Position numbers and translations under genes: made by a program. Shown one piece after another: positions 5,115-9,476 of a stretch of DNA of 9,476 bases. Source of the stretch: Thermoplasmata archaeon. Its GTDB lineage: Archaea > Thermoplasmatota > Thermoplasmata > SG8-5 > JAGLSY01. The notes beneath the pieces were generated by a model that made no database searches, had not been told where the DNA came from, and saw only the letters and a list, made by a program, of their open reading frames with translations. Positions within the stretch are counted from its first letter, which is position 1; every line of letters begins with the position of its first letter. The DNA lies in the NCBI GenBank assembly GCA_023135545.1, contig JAGLSY010000022.1, forward strand, positions 1-9,476, in the 5' to 3' direction.

Positions 5115-5870
5115 TCAACCGCTGCCTCCCTTCAGCAATGGAACGAGAAGGACGCCAGCTGGCGTCAGATCAAGAACATACTTGGCCCTGGAATGGGTTG
5201 TGCCCCTCATCTTCACGACCTGCAGTGTGCGAAGCAAGTCACCCCTTCGCTCCAGGTTGCCCATTAGAACTATTCCGTCGGCTATGGCCTCCTCCACCCC
5301 GTAGAGCGAGTACCTGTCCGCCGATGGTGATATCTCGGATATCAGAAGGCTGGTGCATCCCCTGTTGGACAATGCCTTTCCTATTTTCAAGATGAATTCC
5401 CTTATCTTTTCCTCGGTCTTCAGCCTGTAGCAGACGGAGGTTATGGAATCTATGACCAGTCGCTTGATGGACAGCTCATCGACAAGATTTCCCAAGGCCC
5501 TTACCAGCGTGTCCACATCCTCCAGGCTGAACTCAACGCTGGTGAGCCCCAGGCGCTCGTAGACGACGGGCATGTCCACGAAGACCAGCGTTCCCTTCTT
5601 TATCAAGCTCTCTTCGAAAAAATCGTAGGGTATCACGTTCCTGGTGAGCTTGTCGGAAGATTCGGTAACCGAAATAAAGAGTGAATTCTCACCGGCCAGT
5701 GCTCCATGAACAAGGAACTCAAGGCTGAGAGTGGTCTTTCCCGTGCCGCAGCTCCCGGTGAATAGAATGGTGTTACCCCTCGGTATTCCACCATCGAGTA
5801 TGTTATCCAGACCGTCTATACCTGTAAGGCACCGCTCTCTTTCCAGGCTGGAATTCTTTTCAGAGGCCAT
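5115..5870 (-). CDS. KaiC/RAD55-family ATPase with intact P-loop (first operon gene)
   Basis: A 251-residue single-domain KaiC-like ATPase. It opens with LTGIDGLDNILDGGIPRGN (15-33), the classic KaiC N-terminal block. Walker A GSCGTGKTT (39-47) is complete, Glu70 in FISVTES is in the catalytic-Glu region, and Walker B is RLVIDSITSV (137-146, Asp141). The closing KMRGTTHS (220-227) is the KaiC KMRG motif that contacts nucleotide across the subunit interface, so ring assembly and ATP binding are likely. Upstream in-frame codons extend the frame to 5987, but only through a TTG and past the promoter. The ATG at 5868-5870 is chosen because the TATA box at 5898-5906 predicts transcription from about 5876, and the homology starts soon after. 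It is first of three packed genes and the only one expected to hydrolyse ATP. Partner and target are unknown; single-domain KaiC-like proteins serve in archaellum control, recombination and signalling. Confidence 0.88.
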   Translation of the reverse strand: MASEKNSSLERERCLTGIDGLDNILDGGIPRGNTILFTGSCGTGKTTLSLEFLVHGALAGENSLFISVTESSDKLTRNVIPYDFFEESLIKKGTLVFVDMPVVYERLGLTSVEFSLEDVDTLVRALGNLVDELSIKRLVIDSITSVCYRLKTEEKIREFILKIGKALSNRGCTSLLISEISPSADRYSLYGVEEAIADGIVLMGNLERRGDLLRTLQVVKMRGTTHSRAKYVLDLTPAGVLLVPLLKGGSG

Positions 5871-5897
5871 AGTTCCGTGCTCCAATACCATTAACCA

Positions 5898-5906
5898 TAT
5901 TTTAAA
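5898..5906 (-). promoter_or_regulatory. TATA box of the KaiC-like operon
   Basis: The minus-strand box TTTAAAATA predicts a start near 5876, giving an almost leaderless mRNA for the ATG at 5870. It supports the shorter start of the first ATPase and places the operon promoter about 110 bp from the divergent promoter of the zinc-ribbon gene. Confidence 0.55.
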
Positions 5907-5990
5907 CATTTGGATTAGGGTGGTTGCTAAATTCATTGTAACCTTGCAGATTGCAGATAGATGAGTTGTAGAGAGGGCTGGTTGCAAACG

Positions 5991-6025
5991 TATATATAAG
6001 TCCTAGCCGATATATAAAAATCCTA
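5991..6025 (+). promoter_or_regulatory. Tandem TATA boxes of the zinc-ribbon/TPR gene
   Basis: Two similar units follow each other: TATATATAAG-TCCTA (5991-6005) and TATATAAAAA-TCCTA (6011-6025), with the TATATAA cores 18 bp apart and the TCCTA parts 20 bp apart. The downstream box predicts transcription from about 6041, leaving a 15-base leader with GGAG (6043-6046) before the TTG start. The upstream box is palindromic and might start a second transcript in either direction. Confidence 0.6.
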
Positions 6026-6055
6026 TCTTGAGAAAAAATATCGGAGACTGGTCTG

Positions 6056-9000
6056 TTGAGCGATTCGGTTCTGTACCTATGCCCATTTTGCGGCGCTTTC
6101 ATAAACGAAGAGGTTACAGCCTGCCCCAACTGCAAGAAGCCCTTGGAGGATGAGGCGGAGGAGGAATTCGAGAAGAGCCTGGATGACCTGATATATGGTG
6201 AAATCGATGAGGCCATAAACGGGCACATGTGCCCCAGGTGCGGAAAGGCCTTGGACGAGGATTCGATGGAGTGCGCTGACTGCGATGTTAAAATCGAGGA
6301 GGAATTGGACCTTGTCGATGATGTGAAGGAGGATGTTTCATTTTTTCTCTGCTCTGGCTGCGGGGCCTTTATCAGCTCGGACTCGGAAGAATGTCCCAAC
6401 TGCGGTGCAGACCTCAGCGAGGAGAGCGAAGAAGTGGAATCCCCGATTGAATATGATTCTGAGCTCCTTGACCTTCTTGTGGAGAAGGACGAAATCGACG
6501 AAGAGGAGGCCATCAGGGAAATCGATGGGCTGGGGGATCCGGAAAAGCTTATCTCGGTCATTGACAAGATGGCCGATGCCGAGGAAGGGGAGAATTTAAC
6601 GGATGTAACCCTTGACCTTGACCTGGGAGAGGACGGAGAAGAGCTGGCCATCGACGATGAAAGCTTCAAATTAGACATTGACGAAGAGATAGAAAAGACC
6701 ATCATCGTGGAGTCCATCGGAGAGAAGATCACTGAGGAAATCATGGTCGGTGTGGAAGGGGAAAGCGAGATACTTCTTTGCGGCAACTGCGGGGCCTTTG
6801 TCTCGCCCTCTATGAAGGAGTGCAACGTCTGCGGCACGGAGGTCAGCCCCGGAAAGTACCTGGCCGTTGAGAAGGATGGCGGAGAGGACGTAGACGCGTC
6901 CAGGGACCCTATCAACACCGAAACGACCCTCAGAAAAATCCTCGGCATTCTGGACGAGGTGATAATCGAACCGGACCCCATGGCCCCTACCGAAGAGGTC
7001 ATCGGAATATGCCAAGCATGCGGGGCATTCATTCCCACTGGAGATGACAAGTGTCCGGTCTGTCAGGCAGATAAGAAGGAGCTGGCGAAGGTATTGGACA
7101 CCCGGCTGCCCGATGAGGAGGAGCCTATTTCCATATGCGGAGAATGCGGGGCCTTTGCCAGGGGCGGGGCCAAATCATGCAACATCTGCGGCGCAGAGCT
7201 GGATGAAAAAATCCTGGATTCGATCCAGGCCGATGAGATAATCGAGATGGGAAAGGAAACCGACAGCCCCATGGATATTCTGAAAAAGGCACTTGGGGTT
7301 CTGGAATTGAAAGACACCTCTCCTATCGAGCCCATGAGCGGCGAATTGAGTCTCTGTCCGGATTGCGGTGCTTTTGTGGGCCAGAACGCGAAAAATTGCT
7401 CGGTCTGCGGCATAGACCTGCTGAAGGCTCCGGAGCAGGATGAGATAGTGATTGACCTTGACGACGAGACCATAGACCTTTCCGACAACGTCTGCCCCAA
7501 CTGCGGTTCCAAGTTCGGGATTGGGGCCGGTGAGTGCGAGGTCTGCGGTTTCACCTTCCTGGATGAGGATATCTCCCTGGGGGAACTCAGAGAGTTGGAG
7601 TCCTCCGATATTATGGGGGATGGGGACGATATTTCAGATATCATAGAGCTGGAGATACCCTCCCTGGCCGATGAGGGTCCCGATGGACTGGATGAGAGGG
7701 GGCTTGAGGACCTTGTTCTCGAAGAAAAAGAGATGGATGATGAATATGAAGAAGTGGCAGAACCACAGCCAATCGGCCCTGCACAGCTTACAAACAAGGA
7801 GAAACTGGCCAAGATTGAAAAGGCCTATAAAGAGGGGAACTTGAGCAGGGCTAATTACCTTATCAACAAGGCAAAGTTCTACGGCATCGTCGATGAGAAA
7901 ATGAGGGATATTGAGATAACAGAGAAACAACTGGATGAACTGCTTGTGGATATAGGCGAGACAGTCGAGGCCATAGAGGTAGAGCATAAAGCCGAGGTCG
8001 AGGAGGGCATCCCTGACCTTCTTCTGGAGACAGAGGACGGGGAATCGGTGGAAGAGGAGCATGAAAGGGCTGAAACCGAAGAGCTGGAGCCTATTGAGGA
8101 GCCGGTGCCGGAAATTGAAGAAGAGGTCATTTACGAGGACGAACTCGAAGAAGATGTCGAATACGATGAAGAATACGAAGAGGTGGACATTCCACATACA
8201 GGAGATGCTGAAAAAGAGGAGGAATACGAGGATTATGATGATGAATTGGAAATGGAGGAAATGGAAGATGAGGATATAGGAAGGAAAATTCCCTTCCGGA
8301 GATTTCCTGTCCAGGAATCAGGACATGCATCCGGTGGCCCCCTTCTACATTCGGGATGGGAGTATGGCGTGCTGGCTTCCCTCTTCACGTCCCTGTTCTA
8401 CGTCGCGTTGGAGTCTTTCTTCCCCATCCACCCTTTCTCGCTGGCCGTTATCTTCGGAGTTATACTTCTCTTCGCGCTGATTATGATAATCACATCCAGA
8501 GCCATCTTCATCAAGGGAGACCTCAGCAAGGGAGTCATATTTCTGGCTGGGGGAGCGATGATTTCCTTCATTCTGCTCCACTGGTTCGCCGACATCATCA
8601 TCGGGAATTCCCAGATTGACAAGATACTTCTTTCAACGGGCATAATTTTCCTGGGTATCGGCATCATCTGGGTCAGGAGCAAGATAAGATACATTCACCT
8701 ATGGGTTTTCGGAACCATTTTTCTATTCCTGTTCTCGATAGGAGAGTTGTTGTTCTTCGAACAGTGGGCCTTTTCACCGGTCCAGCCTCCCGGCGCCATA
8801 GTTGCCGGCCTCGGGATGGCCCTGATAATAGCCAGCACAATACTTCTGGCCTACGAGCGCAGCCTGCACACCTCCATTGAGACGGAGATCGTGAGAGGGG
8901 ATATCGGCTACCTCAACAAGGACTATAACAGGGCCCTGAGGTCCTACGACACCGCACTGGAGAAGAGCAGGGCGAGAAGGGACAGCCAGGAAACGAAAGA

Positions 9001-9460
9001 ACAGGGTGTCCAAGGGTATGATGTCCCGTGGTACAGCAAGGGTGCCACCCTTATTCTCATGGGCCAGCTGGAGGAGGGTATCGAGTGCCTGGACATGGCC
9101 CTTTCGATAAATCCGAACAACGAGGTGGCTTGGGTTACAAAGGGAAACGCATATTCAAAGATGGGAGACTTTGAAAATGCCCTGGAATCATACAATAATG
9201 CATTGATAATCAACCCCAGGTACGTGATAGCCTGGAACAACAGGGGCAATGCCTTTGCCAGGGAGAAGAAGTATGTCGAGGCCTTGAAATCATACAACAG
9301 GGCCATCAAGCTCAACTCCAATTACGAGGATGCCTGGATAAACAAGGGCTATGTTCTGATGAAGATGGGAAAGGAGGAGGAGGCCCTCAAATGCATTTCC
9401 ATGATCAGCCAGAGAGGCAAAATGGGCGAGCAGTCTAGAACAACGGCCAGTTCCGCGTAA
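6056..9460 (+). CDS. Eight-zinc-ribbon, six-helix membrane protein with C-terminal TPR domain
   Basis: A 1134-residue multidomain protein without a known name. Eight zinc ribbons, each CX2C-X10-CX2C, start at Cys9, 59, 99, 242, 319, 361, 434 and 480; six carry CGAF after the first knuckle. They are separated by acidic linkers. Residues 500-745 are extremely Glu/Asp-rich, broken by a short basic helical segment (about 578-608). Six hydrophobic helices follow at about 770-789, 794-813, 826-845, 856-873, 881-901 and 911-933. The C-terminus (about 942-1122) holds five TPR-like repeats, the last four clear 34-residue units with AW..KG/AW..RG starts. An even helix count puts ribbons and TPRs on the same side, presumably the cytoplasm. 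The start is TTG: a stop lies nine codons upstream, no ATG occurs before residue 58, the first ribbon begins at residue 9, and GGAG precedes it. It is divergent to the ATPase operon. A scaffold or sensor role is inference. All 32 zinc ligands are intact, so it is not a pseudogene. Confidence 0.88.
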   Translation: MSDSVLYLCPFCGAFINEEVTACPNCKKPLEDEAEEEFEKSLDDLIYGEIDEAINGHMCPRCGKALDEDSMECADCDVKIEEELDLVDDVKEDVSFFLCSGCGAFISSDSEECPNCGADLSEESEEVESPIEYDSELLDLLVEKDEIDEEEAIREIDGLGDPEKLISVIDKMADAEEGENLTDVTLDLDLGEDGEELAIDDESFKLDIDEEIEKTIIVESIGEKITEEIMVGVEGESEILLCGNCGAFVSPSMKECNVCGTEVSPGKYLAVEKDGGEDVDASRDPINTETTLRKILGILDEVIIEPDPMAPTEEVIGICQACGAFIPTGDDKCPVCQADKKELAKVLDTRLPDEEEPISICGECGAFARGGAKSCNICGAELDEKILDSIQADEIIEMGKETDSPMDILKKALGVLELKDTSPIEPMSGELSLCPDCGAFVGQNAKNCSVCGIDLLKAPEQDEIVIDLDDETIDLSDNVCPNCGSKFGIGAGECEVCGFTFLDEDISLGELRELESSDIMGDGDDISDIIELEIPSLADEGPDGLDERGLEDLVLEEKEMDDEYEEVAEPQPIGPAQLTNKEKLAKIEKAYKEGNLSRANYLINKAKFYGIVDEKMRDIEITEKQLDELLVDIGETVEAIEVEHKAEVEEGIPDLLLETEDGESVEEEHERAETEELEPIEEPVPEIEEEVIYEDELEEDVEYDEEYEEVDIPHTGDAEKEEEYEDYDDELEMEEMEDEDIGRKIPFRRFPVQESGHASGGPLLHSGWEYGVLASLFTSLFYVALESFFPIHPFSLAVIFGVILLFALIMIITSRAIFIKGDLSKGVIFLAGGAMISFILLHWFADIIIGNSQIDKILLSTGIIFLGIGIIWVRSKIRYIHLWVFGTIFLFLFSIGELLFFEQWAFSPVQPPGAIVAGLGMALIIASTILLAYERSLHTSIETEIVRGDIGYLNKDYNRALRSYDTALEKSRARRDSQETKEQGVQGYDVPWYSKGATLILMGQLEEGIECLDMALSINPNNEVAWVTKGNAYSKMGDFENALESYNNALIINPRYVIAWNNRGNAFAREKKYVEALKSYNRAIKLNSNYEDAWINKGYVLMKMGKEEEALKCISMISQRGKMGEQSRTTASSA

Positions 9461-9476
9461 ACTACCAGGCCATAAA

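Noticed and set aside
5871..5987. 39-residue N-terminal extension of the first KaiC-like protein
   Set aside because: It needs a TTG start upstream of the likely TATA box, and KaiC homology begins only after the later ATG.
5902..7050. Long Ser-rich minus-strand frame (382 codons)
   Set aside because: It is antisense to the zinc-ribbon gene; the Ser/Pro richness is the complement of Asp, Glu and Gly codons. No ribosome site, and it also runs over the ATPase promoter.
7063..7812. Second Ser-rich minus-strand frame (249 codons)
   Set aside because: Same cause: complement of acidic coding sequence of the zinc-ribbon gene, with no motifs.

Overview
The window reads as euryarchaeal chromosome. 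Genes are preceded by A/T-rich TATA-like boxes placed about 26 bp before likely transcription starts, leaders are very short, and the kinase, pilins and RadA/KaiC-like ATPases are archaeal types. The mix of RAD55/KaiC-like ATPases and a zinc-ribbon/TPR membrane protein suggests Thermoplasmatota or a relative. That placement is inference; there is no rRNA or marker set here to fix it.

Layout. Positions 1-235 are a leader region with only a doubtful open frame at the window edge. Positions 236-1491 (+) are a tight housekeeping pair, archaeal UMP kinase (pyrH) and RNA 2',3'-cyclic phosphodiesterase (thpR), overlapping by one base. An 11-bp palindromic hairpin at 1500-1530 separates them from a convergent unknown gene (1519-1914, -). 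Two paralogous type IV pilin-like genes follow on the minus strand (2003-2527 and 3007-3510), each with its own promoter. Between them lies a 480-bp stretch carrying strong plus-strand RNA hairpins that resemble the right end of an IS200/IS605 (tnpB) element. The 278 bp upstream of the second pilin hold a cluster of AACTC/GAGTT repeats, and its mRNA probably starts with a perfect 7-bp stem-loop just before a strong Shine-Dalgarno site.

Positions 3789-5870 (-) are a three-gene operon of KaiC/RAD55-like proteins with graded loss of the ATP site. The first has an intact Walker A motif, the second has no P-loop, and the third has a P-loop whose lysine is replaced by valine. Divergently, across a 185-bp spacer with tandem TATA boxes, 6056-9460 (+) encodes a 1134-residue protein with eight evenly built zinc ribbons, a very acidic linker, six membrane helices and a C-terminal TPR domain.

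Working model (inference): 1519-9460 may be a surface-appendage or envelope-signalling locus. The pilins would be the exported product, the ATPase trio a switch or assembly module of one active and two pseudo-ATPases, and the zinc-ribbon/TPR membrane protein a scaffold. No PilB/ArlI ATPase, PilC/ArlJ platform protein or prepilin peptidase is present, so assembly machinery would have to come from elsewhere.
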